DNA of 34,295 nt from an uncultured Collinsella sp. (GTDB lineage: Bacteria > Actinomycetota > Coriobacteriia > Coriobacteriales > Coriobacteriaceae): contig CAKUGH010000012.1 of NCBI GenBank assembly GCA_934654605.1, positions 1 to 34,295 on the forward strand, written 5' to 3'. The number at the start of each line of letters is the position of its first letter. Positions within the stretch are counted from its first letter, which is position 1. Below the pieces are notes generated by a model. The model was given only the letters and a program-made list of their open reading frames with translations, did not search any database and was not told the origin of the DNA. A program made the translations under genes and the position numbers. Below are positions 8,381 to 17,178 of this stretch, piece after piece.

Positions 8381-8967
8381 GCGCGGCCTTTGACCTGGTC
8401 CTTTTTAGGCGTGATGAGGTTGGAGACTGCCTTATACACCGCCAGCGTCAACACCGAGTTGAGAACGGTCTTGATGAGGTTAAACGGCAGCACGGCGGGA
8501 AGCATGAGCGGGGCGATCACGTCGACCGAGCCATACCAGAACCAAACGCCAATGGTAAGGTTTGCGACCATAGAAAGCACCGTAGCGGCAATAACGCCCA
8601 GCGCCAGGCCAATCACGGCACCCTTATAGGTATGCATCTTTTGGTAGACGATGGCCGCGGGCAGAATGTAGCCCAGCGTGGCAACCAAGTTCATAAGCGC
8701 ACCGACCCAATCGCCCGTGGTAAGCGCATGGATGACGATCGCCATAGCGGCAACGGCAGTGCCGGCACCAGGGCCATACGCAAATCCGCACACCATCGCC
8801 GGCACCAGCGACGGGTCATACGTCAAAAACGGCGCCGAGGGAAGGATGGGCAGCTGCACATACATAAACAGGGCGCCCAAGGCGCACATCAACGCCATGG
8901 TAACGAGCTGTTTGGTGCTCCACCTATTCGTGTTCTCAAAATGGATATGCTGCGACTGTTCAGACAT
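8377..8967 (-). CDS. ribU: ECF transporter S component, riboflavin-type (RibU)
   Basis: Integral membrane substrate-binding subunit, about 196 residues with roughly six hydrophobic segments. The QLVTMALMCALGALFMYVQ start and the LTYDPSLVPAMVCGF region are typical of RibU-like S components. Riboflavin specificity is inferred mainly from the FMN riboswitch directly upstream. An ATG at 8988 is in frame but lies inside the riboswitch 3' strand, so ATG 8967, with AGGTG 5 bases ahead, is taken as the start. It overlaps the ATPase gene by four bases and opens the operon. Other vitamins cannot be ruled out by sequence alone. Confidence 0.9.
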   Translation of the reverse strand: MSEQSQHIHFENTNRWSTKQLVTMALMCALGALFMYVQLPILPSAPFLTYDPSLVPAMVCGFAYGPGAGTAVAAMAIVIHALTTGDWVGALMNLVATLGYILPAAIVYQKMHTYKGAVIGLALGVIAATVLSMVANLTIGVWFWYGSVDVIAPLMLPAVLPFNLIKTVLNSVLTLAVYKAVSNLITPKKDQVKGRA

Positions 8968-8982
8968 AAGATCACCTGCCTC

Positions 8983-9159
8983 TTTCATCCGGACTCTAAC
9001 CGTTGGTACTGGGATCTCACCAGTTCAGCCGGCATGCGAACCAACGCACACACGGGTCGCGGACTCATCGGCTCGGTCACAGGCATCTCGCCTGCGCCAC
9101 GGCGTCCCTTTGACACCGCCCGATTTACCACCAGTGGGGAATTTCACCCCGCCCTGAAA
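8983..9159 (-). promoter_or_regulatory. FMN riboswitch (RFN element)
   Basis: On the minus strand the conserved RFN blocks appear in order: AGGGCGGGGTGAAATTCCCC, then CTGGTGGT, a long variable arm, then AGTCCGCGACCCG, then ATCCCAGTACCAACGGTTAG, and finally AGTCCGGATGAAAGAGG. The closing helix P1 pairs TTTCA (9155-9159) with TGAAA (8983-8987). Only 15 bases separate P1 from the ribU start and they hold the ribosome site, with no room for a terminator. Translational control by FMN is therefore likely (inference). Confidence 0.95.
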
Positions 9160-9387
9160 CAGCATGGAAAAGTGTAGCACGAGGGAGGAAAGGTGCAAGT
9201 ACGCCAAGGGTAATTTCTGAAGGGAAACGCTCTGGAAATGCGTCAGGGACAATTTAACGCGACAACCACGTCTCCCACGCATCCCAAAGTAGCGCGCCTT
9301 TCGCGCAAAGCGCGAAACAGCGAAGGGGACACGTATCCCCAACAACCACGTCCTTCTCCGCCCGCCGATCTCAAGGCCGTAAACGCA
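9160..9387. other. Gene-free leader upstream of the riboswitch, with short repeats
   Basis: No credible gene. It should contain the promoter of the ribU operon, but no convincing -35/-10 pair was found. It holds the hairpin TTTCGCGC-AAA-GCGCGAAA (about 9300-9318), GGGGACACGTATCCCC near 9325-9340, GGGACAATTTAA near 9246 and two copies of ACAACCACGTC (about 9262 and 9342). The GGGAC motifs resemble the loop tags of hairpins elsewhere in the window. Confidence 0.5.
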
Positions 9388-9532
9388 GGGAATCCGGGGG
9401 CGGGACGGGGGTGTCTCCCCAGAACATTCCGCAGGACGCAAAGAGGCTCCGCAGCGCGAAGCGCGATGCGGAGCCTCTTTGCATGTCCGAGGACGTTCCG
9501 GAGAGAAGCCCCCGTCCCGCCCCCGGATTCCC
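9388..9532. repeat. 145-nt nested palindrome downstream of groEL
   Basis: The outer arms 9388-9411 and 9509-9532 are perfect 24-bp inverted copies and contain GGGACGGGGG. The middle arms (9412-9437 with 9483-9508) pair imperfectly. The inner arms 9438-9453 and 9467-9482 are perfect over 16 bp, with a GCGC-GAA-GCGC tip. The whole block can fold as one long hairpin. It begins 26 bp after the groEL stop and may terminate it, but no clear T-run follows. The shared GGGACGGGG core suggests a repeat element rather than a simple terminator. Confidence 0.85.
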
Positions 9533-9558
9533 GGTGGGAGTTCTAGACCTTGTCGGCC

Positions 9559-11274
<1,716 letters not shown>

Positions 11275-11292
11275 TCAGAGATTCCGACGAGA

Positions 11293-11586
11293 CTAGGCCT
11301 CGACGACAGCGTAGATGTCGTCGGCGCGCATCAGCAGATACTTCTCGCCGTCGACCTTGACCTCGTTGCCACCAAACTTACCGTAGATGACAACGTCGCC
11401 AACCTTGACGTCCATGGGGATGCGCTCACCCTTGTCGTTGACCTTGCCGGCGCCCACGGCAACGATGGTGCCGCGCTGCGGCTTCTCCTGAGCGTTGCTG
11501 GCGATGTACAGACCAGAAGCGGTCTTCTGCTCGGCCTCGTCGGGCTTGACCAGAACACGATCTGCAAGCGGCTTCAAAGACGACAT
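11293..11586 (-). CDS. groS: 10-kDa co-chaperonin GroES
   Basis: Heptameric lid of GroEL, 97 residues. LKPLADRVLVKPDEAEQKT is the family N-terminus. The mobile loop that docks on GroEL is at about residues 18-35 (TASGLYIASN). GDVVIYGKFGG and YLLMRADDIYAV complete the fold. A GGAGG site lies 8 bases before ATG 11586. I read the upstream 170 bp for a CIRCE element (TTAGCACTC-N9-GAGTGCTAA) and for an HspR box and saw neither, so heat-shock control is not evident from the sequence. Confidence 0.98.
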   Translation of the reverse strand: MSSLKPLADRVLVKPDEAEQKTASGLYIASNAQEKPQRGTIVAVGAGKVNDKGERIPMDVKVGDVVIYGKFGGNEVKVDGEKYLLMRADDIYAVVEA

Positions 11587-11730
11587 GCTTGTCTCCTCCT
11601 TTTTGGGCCGCGCGGTTATACCACGCGAATTAACCCATTTTGTTTGCGTACGCGTTGAATGGTACCCACGAATGGCGGGTTATACAACACAGAGTCAAAA
11701 AATCTTATTTTTTGGCACTTAGATTTTCTG

Positions 11731-11926
11731 AATGCCGGGGGATAACTTGTGCGCGGCTCCCGTGTGGCTCCGGAGGGGCGGGGCATAAGGTTTCCTGCTC
11801 GGGCAGTCCTGCTCGCACGAAGGCCACATTAAGTGGCCTTCGGCTCGTGCGGAACTCGCGATAAACCTTATGCCCCGCCCCGCCGGAGCCACACGGGAGC
11901 TGAGTCAACGTTATCGAGCCCGGCAT
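11731..11926. repeat. 196-nt multi-tier palindrome upstream of groES
   Basis: The main arms 11755-11792 and 11863-11900 are inverted 38-bp copies with one mismatch. An outer tier pairs ATGCCGGG and GATAAC (11731-11745) with GTTATC and CCCGGCAT (11910-11926). An inner tier pairs GCACGAAGGCCAC with GTGGCCTTCG plus CTCGTGC around ATTAA (about 11811-11851). The arms contain GGGGCGGGGCATAAGG, not the GGGAC core of the other palindromes. It has no adjacent T-run and does not border the 3' end of any gene. Confidence 0.85.
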
Positions 11927-12010
11927 CCAAAAAAGTCAGTGCAGCAAAATGGCAATGCGAGGAAGGAAGAGTTCATTTCTAGGAGGTGTAGGCAGGTCCC
12001 CTGGGAAGCA

Positions 12011-12247
12011 GCGTGCATTTTTCCGAATATTCAGCAAACCAGGTGGGCTGTATACGCTTTCAAAGCGCCACTGTTGCCTACGAGCGCCGGAAGCAAGCAT
12101 CCTGATGCGAATAAAACTGCCAGTCGACGCGGCAACATGCGCTCCGCACTGTATCGATGCTCAAAAAACAACAGAGTTTGCAGCTTTAAGCGTCTCGTGG
12201 CGGCATCGGCGTAGGTCAAAATGCTGAATATTCCGCTTTTTGCACGC
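12011..12247. repeat. Inverted repeat pair flanking 185 bp
   Basis: The 26-bp arms at 12011-12036 and 12222-12247 agree at 20 positions. The conserved ends are GCGTGCA (outer) and GAATATTCAGCA (inner), with a divergent middle. The 185 bp between them hold no recognisable gene. This could be the terminal repeats of a tiny decayed element or a pair of binding sites. Confidence 0.55.
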
Positions 12248-12388
12248 TCGAGATAGGGGTACATCGGCACAGTACCAAACCTGTATGCATAAAAATGCGG
12301 TCTTTCGCAAGTTATATACATAGATAAGAGCGGTTGGCTGGATTGCCTTGAAAATCGCGGCAGAATGGCTCTTTGCGAAAAGTCCGAT

Positions 12389-12414
12389 CCGTCCTAATCA
12401 GTGACGGGCTTTTT
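12389..12414 (+). terminator. Small intrinsic terminator, possibly bidirectional
   Basis: CCGTC (12389-12393) pairs with GACGG (12403-12407), followed on the plus strand by GCTTTTT. On the minus strand the same stem lies 38 bp beyond the amidohydrolase stop with a more distant ACTTTT. It may end that gene, or end an unknown plus-strand transcript from the gene-free region. Confidence 0.5.
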
Positions 12415-12451
12415 GGGAGCCATTTCGCCGCGACTGACATTCAAGGCAGGG

Positions 12452-14089
12452 TTATCGCTCGTAGACAAGGTTACCTGCCAGGTAGGTGGCTTGGACTTTG
12501 GTGGCCTGGAGCTCTTGGGGGTCGATGGTGAGCGGGTTTTGGTCCAGGACTACCAGGTCGGCGTATTTGCCGGGTTCCAGGCTGCCGAGGTTTTGCTCGT
12601 CACCGGCCGCGTAGGCGCTGCCCAGGGTGTAATTGCGCAGGGCAGTTGCCGCGTCGATGCGCTCGCTGGGGAGCCAGCCGCCCTCGGGCCAGTGGCTGCG
12701 GGGGTCCTGGCGCGTGATGGCCGTGTAGAGCACATTCATGCTAGTGACGGCCGTAATAGGGCTGTCGGTGCCGAAGGCCTGGCGGATGCCGCGCTGCTTA
12801 TAGGTCGCAAACGGCCACATGATGCGGCTGCGTTCCAGACCCAGGTCGCGCTCGGGACCGCCCGGATCGAGCGTGATGTGGCAGGGCTGGCTCGAGGCGA
12901 TCACGTTGAGCTTGCGTAGGCGGTCGATGTCCTGAGGCAGCAAATTCTCCAGATGCTCGAGCGTGTTATGACCGTGCGGGGGCAGGCCGTAGAGCTCTGC
13001 GGCCTCCTCAAAGATATCGAGTGCGGCATGGATGGCACCGTCGCCGATAACGTGGATGCGCACGGTGTGGCCGCGCTCGGCTGCCGCCAGAACCAACTTG
13101 CGCATGCGCTCGACAGGAACCGTCAGGCGACCCTGATCGCCCGGGAAGCGTGGGTTGGTATAGGGCTCAGTGAGGTATGCGGTATGCTCGCTCGACACGC
13201 CGTCGAAGAACTGTTTAAAGCCTGGCGCCGAGAGCAGCGCGTTGTTCGCGTAGCGGGTCTGGAGTTCTTCCAAGCGCGATTGGTCATCCAGCAGCGTGGG
13301 AAACAGATGGGCGCGGATGCCCAGCTTGCCGGCGGCCTGCAGCTTGTCGTAAACATCGTCGCGAATAAAGTCGCAGCCCGGCATGGGCATGAGCGACATA
13401 TCGCAGATTGAGGTGATGCCTTGTTCGGCCATACGCTTCATCTGGTCGGCGTAAGCGCTCGCAATGCGGTCCTCGCCCAACCACTCAAGACAGCGCGGCA
13501 GCAGCTGCATGGCGGCCGCCTCGTGGGCAATACCCGTGAGCTCGCCGTTTGCATCCTTATCGTAGCTGCCACCCGCCGGAGGCTCACTGTCGCGCGTGAC
13601 GCCAAGCGCTTCGAGCGCGCGGCTGTTAAGCCACAGCGTGTGTCCGTCGCCCGAATACATAACGCAGGGGCGATCGGGGAAGGCGGCGTCGAGTGAGGCC
13701 TTGGTGGGGTGCTCGGGCGGATCCCAGCGGTAATCGCGCCAGCCCTGGGTCACGACCCAGGCGTCATCGGGCAGACCTTGGGAAAACTCGAGCGCATGCT
13801 GCACCAATGCCGCCTCGGACGTACCCATATCCATGAGCATGTAGGGCGAGGAGCCGACCGAAGTATGGAAGAAATGCAGGTGCGCATCGTGGAAGCCGGG
13901 GCAAATGAATTGCTCGCCGTAGTCGACAACCGGCGTGGCGGCAGGGGCGGCGGCAATCACGTCATCGGGCGCGCCGACTGCGACGATGCGATCGCCCGCA
14001 ATGGCAATCGCCAGCTCACGGGCGGTATCGACACCATCCTGGGCGGTAAAGACGTTCTTGGAGCGGATAATCCGATCGATATGCTGCAT
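12452..14089 (-). CDS. Amidohydrolase family protein (YtcJ-like, Amidohydro_3)
   Basis: Metal-dependent hydrolase of the amidohydrolase superfamily, about 545 residues, likely cytoplasmic. PGFHDAHLHFF carries the HxH metal motif (His70, His72). VRIHVIGDGAIHAALD holds the later metal histidine region, and FGTDSPI the catalytic Asp near the C-terminus. The end LEPGKYADLVVLDQNPL is the family's composite beta-sandwich return. Proteins of this type act on formamides, hydantoins or N-acyl compounds; the substrate here is unknown. ATG codons at 14101, 14095 and 14089 compete. 14089 has GGGG 6 bases ahead and is chosen, with low certainty. It is divergent from the M20 peptidase across 168 bp, suggesting joint control and related amide substrates (inference). 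Confidence 0.88.
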   Translation of the reverse strand: MQHIDRIIRSKNVFTAQDGVDTARELAIAIAGDRIVAVGAPDDVIAAAPAATPVVDYGEQFICPGFHDAHLHFFHTSVGSSPYMLMDMGTSEAALVQHALEFSQGLPDDAWVVTQGWRDYRWDPPEHPTKASLDAAFPDRPCVMYSGDGHTLWLNSRALEALGVTRDSEPPAGGSYDKDANGELTGIAHEAAAMQLLPRCLEWLGEDRIASAYADQMKRMAEQGITSICDMSLMPMPGCDFIRDDVYDKLQAAGKLGIRAHLFPTLLDDQSRLEELQTRYANNALLSAPGFKQFFDGVSSEHTAYLTEPYTNPRFPGDQGRLTVPVERMRKLVLAAAERGHTVRIHVIGDGAIHAALDIFEEAAELYGLPPHGHNTLEHLENLLPQDIDRLRKLNVIASSQPCHITLDPGGPERDLGLERSRIMWPFATYKQRGIRQAFGTDSPITAVTSMNVLYTAITRQDPRSHWPEGGWLPSERIDAATALRNYTLGSAYAAGDEQNLGSLEPGKYADLVVLDQNPLTIDPQELQATKVQATYLAGNLVYER

Positions 14090-14257
14090 GGGCATCCCCA
14101 TCTCTGGCAGGAAATTCAACACCCCCGAGTGTACTCCCCCGCCCTTGCAACAAAACTCCAAGCGGCAAACGGCAACTTTACCAGCCCTAGCGGCAGGTGG
14201 CATACTGGAGAGAGCCTGTACGATTTTGCGATCGAGCCAGCAAGGAGCAAATCGACC

Positions 14258-15721
14258 ATGACGAAGACCAAGGCACAGCAGATTATGGCGGCAACCGAGG
14301 TTCGCGCGGCAGACGACGTCACCGCGGCCATCCAGGATATCGCCGCCGAGTTTGAACCCTACATCATCAAGCAGCGCCGGCACTTCCATAAGCACCCGGA
14401 GCTGAGCCTTGCCGAGGAGCGCACGACCTCCGACATCGCCAATCAGCTCGACGCCATGAATATCCCCTACGAGCGCCCGCTCAAAACCGGCTTGGTGGCA
14501 ACGCTTCGCGGCACCGCGCCTGATGCCTACCGCGAGGACGGCACGCCGCGCCGCCGCATCCTGCTGCGCGCCGACATCGACGCCCTTCCCGTCACCGAGC
14601 AGACCGGTGAGGAGTTCGCCAGCGTCAACGAGGGCTGCATGCACGCCTGCGGTCACGACTGCCACATCGCCATGATGCTCGGCACGCTGCAGATCCTGCG
14701 CCACATGACTGATGACATTCACGGCGAGATCCGCATCGTATTCCAGCCCAGCGAGGAAAACGGCCAGGGCGCCAAGCTCATGATCGGCACCGGCGTGCTC
14801 GATGGCGTCGACGGCGCCTACGCCGCACACATCTGGAGCGAGGTCGACGCCGGCACCGTGAGCTGCGAGCCCGGCCCGCGCATGGCAAACACCGACTGGT
14901 TCCGCATCGACGTCCGCGGAACCTCGTGCCATGGCGCCATGCCCCAGCGCGGCCACGACGCCGTTATGGTTGCCGCCGAGATCGTCAACGCCCTGCAGAC
15001 CATCGTCTCGCGCGAGATCAGCCCCTACGAGCCCGCCGTCATCACCGTCGGCGAGCTGCACGGCGGCACGGCGCGCAATGTCATCGCCGGTACGGCCTAC
15101 CTTGCCGGTACGGTACGCACCTATGGCGACAAGACGCATGAGGAGATGCCCGAGCTTATGCGCCGCATCGTGGAGCACACCGCGGCAGCCTTGGGCGCCG
15201 AGGCCGAGCTTACCGATTACACCATCGCCAACTACAAGGTCGAAAACGATGCCACCTCGAGCGAGCGCTGCCGCCAAGCCGTGCTCAAGTGCCTGGGTCC
15301 CGCGGGCGAGGGCCATTACCGTGGCACGCTCTCGGGCGAGGATTTCTCCGAGTATCTGCGCCGCGTGCCGGGCGTGCTCGCCTTTGTGGGCGCGCGCAAT
15401 CCCCAGATCGGCGCTACGTACGCCCAGCACTCCTGCTTCTACAAGATCGACGAGAGCGTGCTCGCCAAGGGCTCCATGGTAGCCGCTCAGTATGCCATCG
15501 ACTTTTTGGCCGAGCCCACGCAAGAAGAGCTCGACGGCCCCACGATCGCCGCGGTTGCCGAGACCAACCCCGACCTGGCCGCCAAGCTGCGCTCTGCCAA
15601 GGCGACGGCCGCCGAGGCCCGCGACGCCGTGCACGACGCCCGCACTGCCCGCCATGCCGCCATCAAGGGCATTCACGATGCCCGCGCCGCCGCTCGCCAC
15701 GAAGAGAAGCACGACGAGTAA
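14258..15721 (+). CDS. M20-family amidohydrolase/peptidase (N-acyl amino acid hydrolase type)
   Basis: Di-metal hydrolase that cleaves N-acylated amino acids or small peptides, 487 residues. Motifs: RHFHKHPELSLAEERT, LLRADIDALPV (Asp106, Asp108), HACGHDCH (Cys131, His133, His136), QPSEEN (catalytic Glu166/167), the lid-domain RGTSCHGAMP, and C-terminal HSCFYKIDES with a metal His. The HxCGHDxH pattern places it in the hippurate hydrolase/IAA-amino acid hydrolase branch. Residues from about 430 form an unusual Ala/Arg/His-rich tail, probably helical, absent from most family members. AAGGAG lies 10 bases before ATG 14258. A weak TTTACC-N18-CATACT promoter candidate lies at 14177-14206. A perfect hairpin follows the stop. 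Confidence 0.92.
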   Translation: MTKTKAQQIMAATEVRAADDVTAAIQDIAAEFEPYIIKQRRHFHKHPELSLAEERTTSDIANQLDAMNIPYERPLKTGLVATLRGTAPDAYREDGTPRRRILLRADIDALPVTEQTGEEFASVNEGCMHACGHDCHIAMMLGTLQILRHMTDDIHGEIRIVFQPSEENGQGAKLMIGTGVLDGVDGAYAAHIWSEVDAGTVSCEPGPRMANTDWFRIDVRGTSCHGAMPQRGHDAVMVAAEIVNALQTIVSREISPYEPAVITVGELHGGTARNVIAGTAYLAGTVRTYGDKTHEEMPELMRRIVEHTAAALGAEAELTDYTIANYKVENDATSSERCRQAVLKCLGPAGEGHYRGTLSGEDFSEYLRRVPGVLAFVGARNPQIGATYAQHSCFYKIDESVLAKGSMVAAQYAIDFLAEPTQEELDGPTIAAVAETNPDLAAKLRSAKATAAEARDAVHDARTARHAAIKGIHDARAAARHEEKHDE

Positions 15722-15742
15722 TCGTCGCGCATCCACAACCAT

Positions 15743-15805
15743 CTGGCGAAACATAAGTGGGGGCGAACGTTATTCCAGCGTTCGCCCCCACTTATGTTTC
15801 GCCAG
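15743..15805. terminator. Perfect 27-bp palindrome between convergent genes
   Basis: The arms 15743-15769 and 15779-15805 are exact inverted copies around a 9-base loop. The plus side is followed by CTTTTTCG, so it can terminate the M20 gene. It lies 21 bp past the M20 stop and 21 bp before the DUF2752 stop, so it may serve both strands. A 27-bp perfect stem is far longer than termination needs. Confidence 0.75.
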
Positions 15806-15826
15806 CTTTTTCGAGCCCATCCCCCA

Positions 15827-16303
15827 TCACGACAGGTGAGTGCGCAGGAAGGTGAGCCATCGTGGTTGTTCGAGGTGGATGATATCGGTGGGAACTCCGG
15901 CGGGAGCGTGACCGCCAAAGAGCAGGCCCGCGTCTGCCGGGTTGATAAGGCGCACGATCCAAACGACGACGACCAGCACGCACAGGACTGCGATTGCGAT
16001 ATCGATGCCGTGCTTTGCCTTGCCCGACGTCGTCTCATCGCGCACAAATGCAAGCACAAACGCAAGCGGCACCACCCAAAACAGCGGATGGTAGGCAATT
16101 GCCGCCGCAAAATCGAGTCGCAGCGCCGCCAGCCAGGCCCTCGTCATACCACATCCCGGACAGGGAATGCCCGTCATCAGGCGAAAGACGCAGCCGATGT
16201 CGAGCAGGTAGAGCGCAAGCCAGGCGATAAAGAGGACGCCGATGCAAGAAAAGGCGCGGCGAATAAGCTCCGCCGCGCCCTTATGTTCCCGAGGGTTGCT
16301 CAC
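15827..16303 (-). CDS. DUF2752 membrane protein
   Basis: 158 residues, function unknown. The family signature PCPGCGMTRAW is present in the loop after the first membrane segment (about residues 48-58). Hydrophobic segments at about 20-38, 60-85 and 100-122 predict three membrane helices. The two cysteines resemble a thiol or metal site, but no partner is known. The start is GTG at 16303 with AAGG 4 bases ahead. It begins 13 bp after the stop of the zinc-ribbon/DUF4234 gene, so the two are almost certainly one operon. DUF2752 and DUF4234 proteins are often neighbours in actinobacteria (from memory). Confidence 0.85.
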   Translation of the reverse strand: MSNPREHKGAAELIRRAFSCIGVLFIAWLALYLLDIGCVFRLMTGIPCPGCGMTRAWLAALRLDFAAAIAYHPLFWVVPLAFVLAFVRDETTSGKAKHGIDIAIAVLCVLVVVVWIVRLINPADAGLLFGGHAPAGVPTDIIHLEQPRWLTFLRTHLS

Positions 16304-16316
16304 GATGCCTTAATCG

Positions 16317-16985
16317 TTAGGCACGCACGCCGAGACGGGTGTTGTAGACCGTAGCCATGGCGTTGGTGTTCTTGATGATGATATTCATGGCAAAGATGGG
16401 ACCAAGGCCGCACAGGAGCGCACCGACAATCTGCCACATAAGAATGGTGGTGCCGTTCTCCTGGAACACCAGGCCATAGCGAGGAGCGTTGGCCTGCAGG
16501 CGGTTACCGATCTTATAGTACCAGTAGAGGGCATAGAAACCGCAGGTCACAAACGACAGCAAGATGAATGCGGCAATGCCCGGCGTGGAATCGCCATCCT
16601 CCTGGCACATGGTATTGATGTCGCGAGCCAGGCAGTAGAGGAAGTAATACGAATAGATGCCGCAGGTCACGATAGAAAGCAGGAGCCAGCCAATCAAGCT
16701 ACGGTCGCTCTTTACAGGCCCATAGCCCATCGGAGCTGCAGCAGGCTGCTGGGCGTACTGACCGGTGTACTGCTGCTGATTCGCGTACTGCTGGGGCTGC
16801 GGCTGAGGCTGAACGGCCTGAACCGGAGTGGGCTGAATCTGCGTGGGCTGAGGCGCGGGCTGCGGCTGAGGAGCCGGCTGGGGCGCAGGCTGAGGAGCAG
16901 CAGGGGCGGCACCGATAGGAGATCCGCAAACCGGGCAGAACTTGGCATCGTCCGAAAGGGGCGATCCGCAACTAGGACAAAACAT
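16317..16985 (-). CDS. Zinc-ribbon DUF4234 membrane protein
   Basis: 222 residues. The N-terminus is a zinc ribbon with two CxxC knuckles (MFCPSCG and KFCPVCG, residues 3-6 and 18-21), then a Pro/Gln/Ala linker (about 25-90) with repeated PQPAPQP. Next comes a membrane domain with GWLLLSIVTCGIYSYYF, FVTCGFYALYWYYKIGNR and a C-terminal hydrophobic stretch, matching DUF4234. The zinc ribbon probably faces the cytoplasm. Function unknown. GGAGAGG lies before ATG 16985. The first gene of a pair with DUF2752. Confidence 0.87.
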   Translation of the reverse strand: MFCPSCGSPLSDDAKFCPVCGSPIGAAPAAPQPAPQPAPQPQPAPQPTQIQPTPVQAVQPQPQPQQYANQQQYTGQYAQQPAAAPMGYGPVKSDRSLIGWLLLSIVTCGIYSYYFLYCLARDINTMCQEDGDSTPGIAAFILLSFVTCGFYALYWYYKIGNRLQANAPRYGLVFQENGTTILMWQIVGALLCGLGPIFAMNIIIKNTNAMATVYNTRLGVRA

Positions 16986-17139
16986 AAGCCTCTCCTTTTC
17001 CCAAGGCGTTACACGCCTTCAAACCTTACACGTCTATGCTCTCAACAATAGCCGCGACGTTGTTGCGCAACATTGACCAATTTCCAAGAAATTTTGCTGC
17101 AACCGTTTTCGCAGCCGTTTTTGCTTTCGCAGTAGAAAT

Positions 17140-17171
17140 AGGCACCCCGGGCTCAGGTGCCCAGGGTGCCT
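17140..17171 (-). terminator. Terminator downstream of the zinc-ribbon multi-pass gene
   Basis: AGGCACCC (17140-17147) pairs with GGGTGCCT (17164-17171), and GGGC with GTCC-type bases inside. On the minus strand ATTTCT follows. It lies 8 bp past the stop at 17179. The T-run is weak. Confidence 0.55.
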
Positions 17172-17178
17172 CGACCGG

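Larger units (their letters stand above)
11587..12451. other. 865-bp stretch without a credible gene
   Basis: Contains, in order, the presumed groES promoter region (two GTATAAC boxes on the minus strand near 11620 and 11680, with no good -35), the palindrome 11731-11926, the inverted pair 12011-12247 and a small terminator near 12389-12414. Open frames of 74-114 codons in both directions lack ribosome sites and read as low-quality, palindrome-derived protein, so none is called. A small RNA or a decayed element is possible. Confidence 0.6.

Noticed and set aside
11870..12321. Open frames of 92-114 codons in the groES upstream gap
   Set aside because: No ribosome site, no similarity to known families, and partly made from palindrome arms.
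13709..14257. Upstream extension of the M20 frame to 670 codons
   Set aside because: It overlaps the amidohydrolase in antisense; ATG 14258 has a good ribosome site and gives the family N-terminus.
14102..15754. Long upstream extension of the amidohydrolase frame to 1100 codons
   Set aside because: The extension is the antisense of the M20 gene; the real protein begins at about 14089-14101.
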